Positions 26,953 to 37,024 of a DNA stretch of 64,000 nucleotides are shown piece by piece (positions within the stretch are counted from its first letter, which is position 1; each line of letters starts with the position of its first letter). The notes beneath the pieces were generated by a model, which made no database searches, had not been told where the DNA came from, and saw only the letters and a list, made by a program, of their open reading frames with translations. The position numbers and the translations under genes were made by a program. Origin of the DNA: Pseudarthrobacter psychrotolerans (GTDB lineage Bacteria > Actinomycetota > Actinomycetes > Actinomycetales > Micrococcaceae); the NCBI RefSeq assembly GCF_009911795.1, contig NZ_CP047898.1, forward strand, positions 1,550,001-1,614,000, in the 5' to 3' direction.

Positions 26953-29647
26953 ATGAAGCGGAACCAGACCAACAATCAACGTCCCCTCTTGCAAGTCTTG
27001 GGGACAGCAGTTTTGGCTGCCGCTCTCGTTGCGGGTCCCGGACTGGCGGGGGTTGCGTTTGCTGTGGTGCCCGGCCCCACTCCTGCGTCTGACTCGACTG
27101 GCACAGCGTCGCCGAGTCCGACTCCGGAAGTGAATACGACCGCTCCCGCTACAACAGTGCCGGCCACCGCGGCTCCCCCGGCGGCGCCGACGACTGCTCA
27201 GGATCCAGCGTCAGCCCCCGTGCCGGACACGGAATCCGCCGCCGCCAAGCAGGCCATGGCCGAAGCCATCGGTATTGGCGGAGCGGAGATGGGACAGGGC
27301 TCCGCACGTGTGGCAGCGTCATCCTCGAGCACCAGCTTCAAGAAACTCAGCACCGAGGCTCTTGGAACCGAAGGCACTTGGACCCCCACCTTTGGCGTTC
27401 AAGGACTCGACGTGAGCGGCCACCAGCCTAGCGTCGACTGGCAGCAGCAGTGGAACATGGGAGCCCGATTCGCCTATGTGAAGGCCAGCGAGGGCAACTA
27501 CTACACCAACGAAGTGTTTGGCCCGCAGTACCAGGGTTCCCGTAGCGTCGGCATGATCCATGGGGCCTACCACTTCGCTATCCCGAACTGGTCCTCAGGC
27601 GCCGACCAGGCACGCTACTTCGTTCAGAACGGTGGGGGCTGGACCGCCGATGGATACACGCTGCCCCCGGTGCTGGACTTTGAGTTCAACCCTTATCCGG
27701 GACGGACCATCAACGGCTTCTACTTTGGCAATACCTGCTACGACATGCCCCCGCACAGTTGACGTCCTGGGTTCGCGACTTCGGGAACGCCATGCTGTCA
27801 ATGACGGGCCGCTTGCCCTCCATCTACACCAATACGTCATGGTGGCGGCAGTGCCTGGGCGACCCCGCCGGATTTGGCGATTACCCTCTGTGGGTCGCCG
27901 CCTACCCAAGTTCGCCGACCAACAACGCCGGTCCGGTGCCGTCCAGTTGGAGCGCCTACAGCATCTGGCAATACAGCAGCACAGGGCCGCTCGCTGGCGA
28001 CTCGAATGTTTGGAACGGGGACCTCGAGAGCCTCAGCCGCTTCGCTGGGGAGGCCCTGCGCCAGAACCATCCGATTATTCCCGCATTATGATCGCACCTG
28101 GCGACTTCGATGGCGACGGACAAGCCGACCTCATCAGCCGCCGAACCGACGGACAATTATGGTTCCACCCTGGCAATGGGGCTGGCGCTTACTCAACTGG
28201 CTGGAAAATCGGTTCCGGATGGCAAATATATGATCGTGTCTTAGGTGTGGGTGACTACAACAGCGATGGCCGCAGCGATCTTGTCGCAAGAAAATTGGAC
28301 GGCTCGCTTTGGTTCTATGCCGGAACCGGAACCGTGACGTCATCCAGCGAGGGGTACTCGAGGGCGGTCAAGATCGGCGACTTCGGGTGGGACGCCTTCG
28401 ATTCTGTCCTGGGCGTGCGCGACTTCGACGGGGACGGAAACACAGACCTGGTGGCACGCACGCCTGATGGCAGCCTGTATCTCTATTCGGGAACCGGTAC
28501 TGGCCAGACTGGAATTGCCCATAAAATCGACTACGGCTGGCAGATCTTCGATCAACTCGTCGCGCTCCAGGACTTCGACGGCGACGGAACCAACGATCTT
28601 GGTGGCCGTCGGTCGGACGGCACCCTCTGGTTCTATTCCAATGCTGGTCGCGGTGCAATGGTCAACGGACGCCAGATCGGAACAGGCTGGCAAATTTATA
28701 GCGACATAGTCGGAACCGGAGACGTTACCGGCGACCGTATGGCTGACTTCGTGGCCAGCGACCCCACGGGCGCTGTCTTCTCCTACGCAGGAACCGCTAT
28801 GAAGGACCAGGGCTATGAGGCCGTCCGGAAGATCGGGGAGTACGGCTGGGGTGCCTTCAACGCGCTCGTGGCAGTCCAGGACTTCAACGGGGATGGAAAG
28901 GGCGACCTACTGGCCCGCAAGCCCGACGGGAGCCTGTGGTTCTACTCCGGCAATGGAGCAGGAGCCTATGGAATTCCGAAGAAGATCGGCGACTACGGCT
29001 GGGAGGCCTTCGATGCCTTCGCCGGCGTAGGAGACTTCAACGGCGACGGTAAGAACGACCTCGTGGCCAGGAAACCGGACGGGACGCTGTGGCTGTATCC
29101 GGGGACTGGACGCGTGGATTCGGGCAGCAACGGCTACGCTGGCGCAACAAAGATTGGCCTGGCCGGCTGGGAGGCCTTCGACACGATCACCGGCGTAGGA
29201 GATCTCAACGGCGACGGCCGGAACGACCTCCTCGCTCGGAAGCCCAACGGCTCTTTATGGCTCTACAAGGGAACCGGAAAAGTCGATGCTGCAGACAGTG
29301 GCTACCAGGGTGCAGTCAAGGTCGGTGACTACGGCTGGGAGGCCTTCGACCAACTCTTTGGCGCCGGAGACTTCAACGCTGACGGAAGGAACGACCTTCT
29401 TGCCCGCAGGCCCGACGGCACACTCTGGCTCTACCCCGGGGACGGCAGCGGCAAACCCGGCGCCGCCATCAGAATCGGAACCGGCTGGAACATCTACGAC
29501 CGGATCCTCAACGGCTGGAACCTCAACGGCGACGGGAACCCTGATCTGGTGGCCCGTCGGCCGGACGGCTCCCTCTGGGCCTATTCGGGAACCGGCATGA
29601 AGCCCAGCGAGGGCTATCTTCCCCGCACCCTGGCAATAGTTCTCTGA
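26953..29647 (+). CDS. Secreted GH25 muramidase with FG-GAP repeats (two frameshifts in this sequence)
   Basis: Reconstructed 898-residue protein. A signal peptide ([20 protein letters not shown]) is followed by a Pro/Thr/Ala-rich linker, then a GH25 lysozyme domain: [48 protein letters not shown], and SIWQYSS. The C-terminal ~500 residues are FG-GAP/VCBS-type repeats (DFDGDGxxDLxARxxDGxLW), each with a calcium-binding-like Asp loop. Frame changes fall at the CCCCC run 27748-27752 and near 28047-28056; one base restored at each gives a continuous chain. It would cleave peptidoglycan outside the cell, the repeats perhaps binding wall glycan. A terminator follows. Confidence 0.85.
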
Positions 29648-29656
29648 GCGACCATG

Positions 29657-29690
29657 GTGCCCCGGACAGATGGTCCGGGGCACTTCCGTC
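29657..29690 (+). terminator. Terminator after the muramidase gene
   Basis: Perfect 11-bp inverted repeat 29657-29667 / 29673-29683 with a 5-base loop, ten bases after the stop. Confidence 0.8.
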
Positions 29691-29807
29691 CGGGCGGCCC
29701 CGACGCGGGCTGCCGCGCGGACTGGCTTAGACTACATAGAGCCATGACTTGAGGCAGACCCGTCAGCAGCACGGACGCTGCCCGCCATTCCCTGAGGAGC
29801 CCACACC

Positions 29808-31457
29808 TTGAAGCACGCCATCTTGAGTCCACCGGACCGCCGCCCCGGTGCCAGATGGTTCTGGTGGCCCCTGCTTGTCATCTTCGTGATGAGCTCCGGA
29901 TGGGCGATGGCGTCGCCGATCTCATCCATCCCCGACGAACCGGCCCACATCATCAAGGCTGCTGCTGTGGTCCGCGGCGAACTGGTCGGCGCCCAGACAG
30001 GTGGGGGCGGTCCGCTCCTGGCGGTCCGGGTTCCCCGCTTTATTGAGCACACGGACCAGATCACGTGCTTTGTGAGAGACGTTGTGAACACTCCCCAGTG
30101 CTCGCCGGCGATCCCCGGCGACCCCACCGAAATCGTGTCGGGACTGACGACCGCGGGCTTGTACAACCCTGTCTACTACGCCGCCGTCGGGTGGCCTTCG
30201 CTGCTGACCAGCGGCTTCAAAGCGGTCTATGGCATGCGGCTCGTCAGCGCCCTCCTCACGAGCATCTTCTTGGCGCTGGCTTTTTCAGCACTATCCCTCG
30301 TGCCGCGGAACAAGTGGGCCATCATGACCCTGGCCGCTGCGGTCACACCAATGACGCTTTTCCTGAATGGCTCCGTCAACCCGAACAGCCTGGAATACGG
30401 GACAACAGCAGCCATTGCGGCAAATCTGCTGCTGCTCCTGAAGGGCTCCCTGCGGGGACGCGCCCTTGTGGTGCCGGTGGTCGCCACAACTGTCGCGGCA
30501 GCGCTGCTCGCCAATACCAAGGCGCTGTCGCTGCTCTGGCTGCTGGTCGTCGTCGTGGCTGTCCTTATCCTCGGCACGGCGGCCGAGCTCAAGGCCCTGC
30601 TGCGCCGTCCGCCCGTGTGGGCAGGCGCTGCGGTCATCGGTGCGTCGTGCGCCTATGCGCTCTGGTGGGTCGCCAGCTACAACAGTCTCGACAGCAAGCC
30701 TTTTGACGGCGCCGGGCTGAGTTTTGATGCCGGCGCTGAGATCATGATCGACAAGACGTTCCTCTTCATGCACGGCTACGTCGGCCAGTTCGGCTGGCTT
30801 GAGCTGGATGCACCCACTGGCGTCATGGCGTTGTGGACCGCGGTGTTCTTCTCCGCCGCCCTCGCTGGAATCATCTACGGCAGCGGCCGCTACCGGACTG
30901 CCACCATTTTTGTCTCCGCTGCACTGCTCGTACTCCCCGTCCTGCTGCAGGCCGTCATCATCACCGACCAGGGAATGGTGTGGCAGGGCCGCTACATCCT
31001 GGCGATTTTCGTTCCGTGCCTCATGATCGCGGGCATTGCCCTGGACAACGCGAATCCCCGGCCGTGGCCAGCTCCTGCCGTGCCCGCGCTCAACACCATC
31101 ATTGTCCTGCTGGCGGTGTGCCACGTCGTGACGTTCATCTGGGTCCTGCGGCGCTACGTGACCGGCCTGGCGATGGACATCCGGTGGGATGAAATGATCA
31201 GCAACCCGCAGTGGCAGCCCCCGCTGGGGACCCTGACGGCCGTTGCGGTCTTTGCCGCCGGCACCGTTCTCGGCGCGGTCCTCCTGCTCAGTCATGTCCG
31301 CTCCAATGCTGTGTTCGCAGCAGGTTCCCCCCGGGACGCCACTCTGGTGGCCCAGCCAGTACCGGCCGCGGATTCCACCCCGCCCGACGACCCTGGCCTG
31401 GCGTCCCGCGCCCGCGGGAACGAACACCTAGCTTCCTTAACTCTGGGCAAGCCATGA
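29808..31457 (+). CDS. DUF2142 polytopic membrane protein, GT-C-like
   Basis: 549 residues from TTG 29808 behind TGAGGAG. About 12 hydrophobic segments. The DUF2142 signature [20 protein letters not shown] follows the first helix, and [20 protein letters not shown] and [14 protein letters not shown] are also present. The acidic residues in the first extracytoplasmic loop resemble the catalytic loop of GT-C glycosyltransferases, which use lipid-linked sugars; that role is inferred. It is coupled by ATGA to a GtrA gene, which supports a glycosylation role. A close paralogue lies at 35404-36972. Confidence 0.85.
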   Translation: MKHAILSPPDRRPGARWFWWPLLVIFVMSSGWAMASPISSIPDEPAHIIKAAAVVRGELVGAQTGGGGPLLAVRVPRFIEHTDQITCFVRDVVNTPQCSPAIPGDPTEIVSGLTTAGLYNPVYYAAVGWPSLLTSGFKAVYGMRLVSALLTSIFLALAFSALSLVPRNKWAIMTLAAAVTPMTLFLNGSVNPNSLEYGTTAAIAANLLLLLKGSLRGRALVVPVVATTVAAALLANTKALSLLWLLVVVVAVLILGTAAELKALLRRPPVWAGAAVIGASCAYALWWVASYNSLDSKPFDGAGLSFDAGAEIMIDKTFLFMHGYVGQFGWLELDAPTGVMALWTAVFFSAALAGIIYGSGRYRTATIFVSAALLVLPVLLQAVIITDQGMVWQGRYILAIFVPCLMIAGIALDNANPRPWPAPAVPALNTIIVLLAVCHVVTFIWVLRRYVTGLAMDIRWDEMISNPQWQPPLGTLTAVAVFAAGTVLGAVLLLSHVRSNAVFAAGSPRDATLVAQPVPAADSTPPDDPGLASRARGNEHLASLTLGKP

Positions 31458-32005
31458 GCCGGACGACTCCCGCCGACACGGCGGCGGCGAAAAAGCCCCG
31501 GGGGCTGCTGGCGAAGTTCTTTGGCCACAGCGCCGTCCGCTACCTGATCGTGGGCGGGCTCTCGTTCGCCGTCGATTTTGGCCTCCTCGTGCTCCTGCGC
31601 GAGGTCTTCCACTGGGATGTCGGGATCGCCAGCGCCACGTCCTTCCTCAGCAGCCTTGTCTTCAATTTCCTGTTGCAGCGGAAATTCTCGTTCGAATCCG
31701 TGCACCGGACCCATGTCAGCATGATCCGCTACGGGATCCTGGTGGTAGCGAATACGCTGGCCACGGTACTCATTGTGCAACTCCTGACACCCACGGTTCT
31801 GGGCTACATCGGCGGCAAAGTCATCTCCACGGCCGCCATGACGGTCTGGAACTTCTTCCTGTACAGGCATTGGGTGTTTGGGAAGAAGCCGACCCACCAC
31901 GGCGCCCACGAACACAAACACCTGCTGGCGGAGCCCGGCGACCACCCGGCTCAGGCGGAGGAGTCGACGCCGGCCGAGCAGCGGACACGGCCGGGGTCCT
32001 CCTGA
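31454..32005 (+). CDS. GtrA-family membrane protein
   Basis: 183 residues with four membrane helices: VRYLIVGGLSFAVDFGLLVL, IASATSFLSSLVFNFLLQRK, YGILVVANTLATVLIVQLLT and VISTAAMTVWNFFLYRHWVF. The FNFLLQRKFSF and WNFFLYRHWVF boxes are the GtrA signature. GtrA proteins are thought to flip polyprenyl-phosphate sugars outward. A His/Glu/Pro-rich tail of ~35 residues follows. Four-base overlap with the DUF2142 gene. Confidence 0.93.
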   Translation: MSRTTPADTAAAKKPRGLLAKFFGHSAVRYLIVGGLSFAVDFGLLVLLREVFHWDVGIASATSFLSSLVFNFLLQRKFSFESVHRTHVSMIRYGILVVANTLATVLIVQLLTPTVLGYIGGKVISTAAMTVWNFFLYRHWVFGKKPTHHGAHEHKHLLAEPGDHPAQAEESTPAEQRTRPGSS

Positions 32006-32020
32006 GAGCCAGCGGCCCAA

Positions 32021-32061
32021 TGACGAAGGCCCGGACTGGGATCCAGTCCGGGCCTTCGTCA
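32021..32061. terminator. Bidirectional terminator, 19-bp stem
   Basis: Perfect inverted repeat 32021-32039 / 32043-32061 with a 3-base loop, between the converging gtrA and rmlC-rmlD genes. Confidence 0.88.
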
Positions 32062-32075
32062 TTTCATGCGGCGCG

Positions 32076-33479
32076 CTACACGGAGCTGTGCAGGTATTCC
32101 GCCAGCCGCTGCGAAGCGTCGGCAGGGGCAAACCCGGTCGCCTTGATCTTGTCTAGCTCCAGGACGCTGTTAAGCGGCCGGGGTGCCGCTGCCTTCCCCC
32201 GGAAGTAGTCTTCGGTGGAGACACCAGTGACGTCCCCGCGGGCCGCCCCCACCAGCTCAAAGACCTCAGCGGCGACATCGGCCCATGACTGGGGATCGCC
32301 GTCGTTGGTCAGGTTGTAGATGCCAAACGGGGCCTTGACCCGGAGGAGGTGCCGGATGCCCGCGGCGAGGTCCTCGGCAAACGTCAGCCGGCCCACTTGG
32401 TCATCGACCACGGTCGGGGTGACTCCCTGTCCCGCCAGAGCCGCCATGGTCCGGACAAAGTTGCTGCCTTCCCCGATGACCCAGCTGGTGCGGACGATGT
32501 AGTGGCGCGGGACAACGCTGACGACGGCGTCGCCCGCGGCCTTCGTCTGGCCGTAGACTCCCAGCGGAGCCGGTCCCTCGTCCTCGCGGTGGCTCTTCAT
32601 GGAGCCGTCAAAAACGTAGTCGCTGGAAACGTGCACCAGCACGAGCCCGTATCGGGCCGAAATTTTGCACAGTTCGGCGACGGCTGTGACGTTGAGGGCC
32701 CATGCTGCGCCCCGCCCCTCGTCCGTTTCCGCCTCATCCACCGCTGTATACGCAGCCGCGTTGATGATGGCGGAGTACCGCCGCCAGTTCCGGCCGGTGA
32801 ACGACGCGGGATCGGCCACATCGAATTCACTGCGGTCCGCGAACTCCACGCTTGTGTCATTGGCGTACGCAGCCCGCAGTGCCTTGCCCAGCTGTCCGCC
32901 GGCACCCAGCACGAGCGTGCGCCGCGGCGGCATCGGAACAACGTCCTTCAGCCGCGGGTGGGCCTTGTCCTTGTCGGAAAGTTCGGCCCGGTCCAAGGGA
33001 ATGGGCCACGGAATGCTGACGGTCTCGTCAGAGAGGTTGAGGAATGTGTATTCCGCATCCGCGGACCAGTGGTCATTGACGAGGTAGACGTATGAGGTGT
33101 CATCTTCCAGGGTCTGGTATGAGTTGGCGACCCCGCGCGGGATGTAGATTGCCTTGCCCGCGTCGAGTTCGGCCGTGAAGACCGTGCCGAAGGTCGGGCC
33201 CTCCCGCAGATCCACCCAGGCCCCGAAGATCCGGCCGCAGGCCACTGAGACAAACTTGTCCCAGGGCTCTGCATGGATCCCCCGGGTGGTTCCGGCCTTG
33301 TCGTTGAAGGAGATGTTGTTCTGGACCGGCCCGAAATCGGGGAGACCGGCGGCCAGCATTCTTTCACGCTGCCAATTCTCTTTGAACCAGCCGCGGTTGT
33401 CACCATGGACCGGTACGTCGAAGAGGAGTACCCCCGGGATGGGGGTCTCCGTGACGGAGAGCTTTTTCTGAAACTCCAT
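32076..33479 (-). CDS. Fused dTDP-4-dehydrorhamnose 3,5-epimerase / reductase (RmlC-RmlD)
   Basis: 467 residues from ATG 33479. Residues ~1-185 are an RmlC cupin (GVLLFDVPVHGDNRGWFKEN, GTTRGIHAEPWDKFVSVACG, IYIPRGVANSYQTLEDD). From ~190 an RmlD short-chain reductase begins: LVLGAGGQLGKAL, NAAAYTAVDEAE, HVSSDYVFDG and the YGQTKAAGD catalytic Tyr-Lys pair. One chain would carry out the last two steps to dTDP-L-rhamnose. Two bases separate it from rmlB; rmlA is divergent next door. The usual organisation is two separate genes. Confidence 0.93.
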   Translation of the reverse strand: MEFQKKLSVTETPIPGVLLFDVPVHGDNRGWFKENWQRERMLAAGLPDFGPVQNNISFNDKAGTTRGIHAEPWDKFVSVACGRIFGAWVDLREGPTFGTVFTAELDAGKAIYIPRGVANSYQTLEDDTSYVYLVNDHWSADAEYTFLNLSDETVSIPWPIPLDRAELSDKDKAHPRLKDVVPMPPRRTLVLGAGGQLGKALRAAYANDTSVEFADRSEFDVADPASFTGRNWRRYSAIINAAAYTAVDEAETDEGRGAAWALNVTAVAELCKISARYGLVLVHVSSDYVFDGSMKSHREDEGPAPLGVYGQTKAAGDAVVSVVPRHYIVRTSWVIGEGSNFVRTMAALAGQGVTPTVVDDQVGRLTFAEDLAAGIRHLLRVKAPFGIYNLTNDGDPQSWADVAAEVFELVGAARGDVTGVSTEDYFRGKAAAPRPLNSVLELDKIKATGFAPADASQRLAEYLHSSV

Positions 33480-33481
33480 CC

Positions 33482-34516
<1,035 letters not shown>

Positions 34517-34537
34517 TTAGCAGGAAAGATGGCCTGT

Positions 34538-35407
34538 ATGCGCGGAATCATTTTGGCCGGCGGTACCGGCTCAAGGCTCCATCCGATTACACTCGGCGTC
34601 AGCAAGCAGCTGATGCCGGTCTTCGACAAGCCGATGATCTACTACCCCCTCTCCACGCTGATCCTGGCTGGCATCCGGGACATCCTGATCATCACCACCC
34701 CGCACGATGCTGAGCAGTTCCAGCGCCTCCTGGGGGACGGCTCGCAGTTCGGCGTGAACCTCAGCTACCTGCAGCAGCCATCTCCTGATGGTCTCGCCCA
34801 GGCCTTCGTGCTCGGAGCCGAGCACATTGGCAACGAGCCAGTTGCACTGGTTCTCGGTGACAACATCTTCTACGGCCCGGGGATGGGTACCCAGCTGCGC
34901 CGTTTCGAAAACATCGACGGTGGCGCCGTCTTTGGATATTGGGTGTCCGACCCGAAGTCCTACGGTGTGGTCGAGTTCGATGCCAGCGGCAAGGCCATTT
35001 CCCTCGAGGAGAAGCCGTCGAAGCCCAAGAGCCACTACGCCGTGCCCGGCCTCTACTTCTACGACAACGACGTCGTTGAGATTGCCCGGAATCTCAAGCC
35101 ATCCGCGCGGGGCGAGCTGGAGATCACGGACGTCAACCGCACCTACCTCGAACGCGAGAAACTCCACGTCGAGATCCTTCCCCGCGGCACGGCCTGGCTC
35201 GACACCGGAACGTTCAACGACCTGAACGACGCATCCAACTTCGTCCGGACCACGGAAAACCGCCAGGGACTGAAGATCGGCGCCCCTGAGGAGATTTCCT
35301 GGCGCCTGGGCTTCCTCAGCGACGACGAGCTCCGTGCACGCGCCGAACCGCTCATGAAAAGCGGGTACGGCAGCTACCTTCTCGGTCTGCTGGAAAACGG
35401 TCGTTGA
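34538..35407 (+). CDS. rfbA: Glucose-1-phosphate thymidylyltransferase
   Basis: 289 residues from ATG 34538, with AGGAAAG nine bases upstream; an earlier ATG at 34529 is too close to that box. The nucleotidyltransferase signature [20 protein letters not shown] is followed by [29 protein letters not shown] and [13 protein letters not shown]. It makes dTDP-glucose for the rhamnose pathway. Its stop overlaps the following DUF2142 gene by four bases. Confidence 0.97.
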   Translation: MRGIILAGGTGSRLHPITLGVSKQLMPVFDKPMIYYPLSTLILAGIRDILIITTPHDAEQFQRLLGDGSQFGVNLSYLQQPSPDGLAQAFVLGAEHIGNEPVALVLGDNIFYGPGMGTQLRRFENIDGGAVFGYWVSDPKSYGVVEFDASGKAISLEEKPSKPKSHYAVPGLYFYDNDVVEIARNLKPSARGELEITDVNRTYLEREKLHVEILPRGTAWLDTGTFNDLNDASNFVRTTENRQGLKIGAPEEISWRLGFLSDDELRARAEPLMKSGYGSYLLGLLENGR

Positions 35408-36972
35408 TCCAGGCGCCGGAGCGTCGACGACAGGACCGTGACAGCGCAGGCGACGAAACAGCTGACCGCGCGACCGGACCCGGCCGACGTCGAACATTCT
35501 GGTGGGCTTTCCTGGTGTTTATGGGTCTATCCAGCGCCTGGACCTTTGCCACTCCCCTGATGGGGGTGCCGGACGAACCCGCACACGTCATCAAGGCTGC
35601 CGCCGTGGTCCGCGGAGAGATGACCGGCCGGGAAATGCCCGACGGCGGCGCATTCCAGCTCGTGACAGTGCCGGCAGGAATCGCTTATTACGACACGTTC
35701 GGCTGCTTCGCCCAGAAGAGGGACACTCCCCCTTCCTGCGTCCCGCCATTCAGCGGCGACCGGGGCGCATTGGTCGACGCACGCACATCCGCCGGCAACT
35801 ACAACCCGCTCTACTATGCGGTTGTGGGGCTGCCGTCCCTGGTGCACAACGGTGCCGCTGCCGTGTACGGGATGCGCCTCGTCAGCGCCCTGCTCAGCTG
35901 CCTGTTCCTCGCCTCCACTTTTTCGGCGCTCGCGCAGCTGCCGCGCCGGAAATGGGCCGTGGCCGCAACAGCCGCGGCAATGACACCGATGGTGCTGTTC
36001 CTCAACGGGGCCGTGAACCCGAATTCCCTGGAGTACGCCACCTCGGCCGCGCTGCTGGCCAACTTGGTGCTGCTGCTGGAGCGCTCCGGTGAACGGGGAG
36101 CCTACCGGCGCTATGTCCCCGTCATCACAGCGGCGGCCTGCGTGCTGGCCAACACGAAGGGCTTGTCCCTGCTCTGGCTGGCCCTCATGGCCGCCACCGC
36201 GTGCATTATGGGCACCTGGCCGCAGATCAAGGCGCTGAGCCGCAACGCCTGGGTGTGGGCCGGGAGCGTTGCGATTGGGCTGTCCTGCGCCTTCGCCCTC
36301 TATTGGCTCACCCGCCATGACAGCCTCTCCAGCAATCCGTTCGAGGCAGCAGGCTCCTCCCCGCTCACCGGGGCCGAGATCATGCTGGACCGGACGTTTG
36401 ACTATGCCACCGGATACGTCGGACAGTTTGGCTGGCTGGAAGTGCCGGCACCCATGGGGGCGTTTGTGCTCTGGCTCGGTCTGGGCACCGCGCTCGTGCT
36501 GGCCGCCCTGGTGCTGGCCAAAGGCCGCGGCCGCACCGCGACCATCTTCTTGCTCGCCGCCTTGCTGTTGCTCCCGCCGCTGCTCCAGGCACAGGCCGTC
36601 GCGACGATCGGGATCGTCTGGCAGGGCCGGTACATCCTTGCCGTCTTCGTCCCGTTGCTGATGGTGTGCGGCCTCGCGCTGGACCGGATGGATGCGCGCG
36701 GGTTCTCGCCGCAGGCCGCGGCGATCCTCAATGCCACCGCGATCCTCGTTGCTGTCTTCCACTTCTGGACGTTCGCGCACACGCTGCGGCGCTATGTCAC
36801 CGGGTTGGCAGTAGACCGCCGCTGGTTTGAGATGTTCACCGAGCCGTCATGGCAGCCGCCGGGCGGTGCGCTACTGTGCCTTGCCGGCTTCGCCGTGCTG
36901 CTGGCCGTGGCCCTCTGGCTGCTGCGCCGCGCTGTGCGCGCGGAGCGCCGGCCAGCCGAGCCCACGGCCTGA
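35404..36972 (+). CDS. DUF2142 polytopic membrane protein, second paralogue
   Basis: 522 residues from TTG 35404, coupled to rfbA. Closely parallel to the protein at 29808-31457: [20 protein letters not shown], then [20 protein letters not shown] and [14 protein letters not shown], with about 12 hydrophobic segments. A putative GT-C-type transferase of surface glycan assembly. Cotranslation with rfbA hints that it may handle a rhamnose-containing substrate, but nothing in the sequence proves that. Confidence 0.85.
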   Translation: MIQAPERRRQDRDSAGDETADRATGPGRRRTFWWAFLVFMGLSSAWTFATPLMGVPDEPAHVIKAAAVVRGEMTGREMPDGGAFQLVTVPAGIAYYDTFGCFAQKRDTPPSCVPPFSGDRGALVDARTSAGNYNPLYYAVVGLPSLVHNGAAAVYGMRLVSALLSCLFLASTFSALAQLPRRKWAVAATAAAMTPMVLFLNGAVNPNSLEYATSAALLANLVLLLERSGERGAYRRYVPVITAAACVLANTKGLSLLWLALMAATACIMGTWPQIKALSRNAWVWAGSVAIGLSCAFALYWLTRHDSLSSNPFEAAGSSPLTGAEIMLDRTFDYATGYVGQFGWLEVPAPMGAFVLWLGLGTALVLAALVLAKGRGRTATIFLLAALLLLPPLLQAQAVATIGIVWQGRYILAVFVPLLMVCGLALDRMDARGFSPQAAAILNATAILVAVFHFWTFAHTLRRYVTGLAVDRRWFEMFTEPSWQPPGGALLCLAGFAVLLAVALWLLRRAVRAERRPAEPTA

Positions 36973-37024
36973 GCCCTCGGCCCTTGCCGATCACGACAGC
37001 GGGTTCCGGAGGATCCGTCTGACC

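Noticed and set aside
28081..29647. Repeated units considered as a CRISPR array or DNA tandem repeat
   Set aside because: The units repeat at protein level (FG-GAP) with variable DNA; there are no constant repeats with unique spacers.
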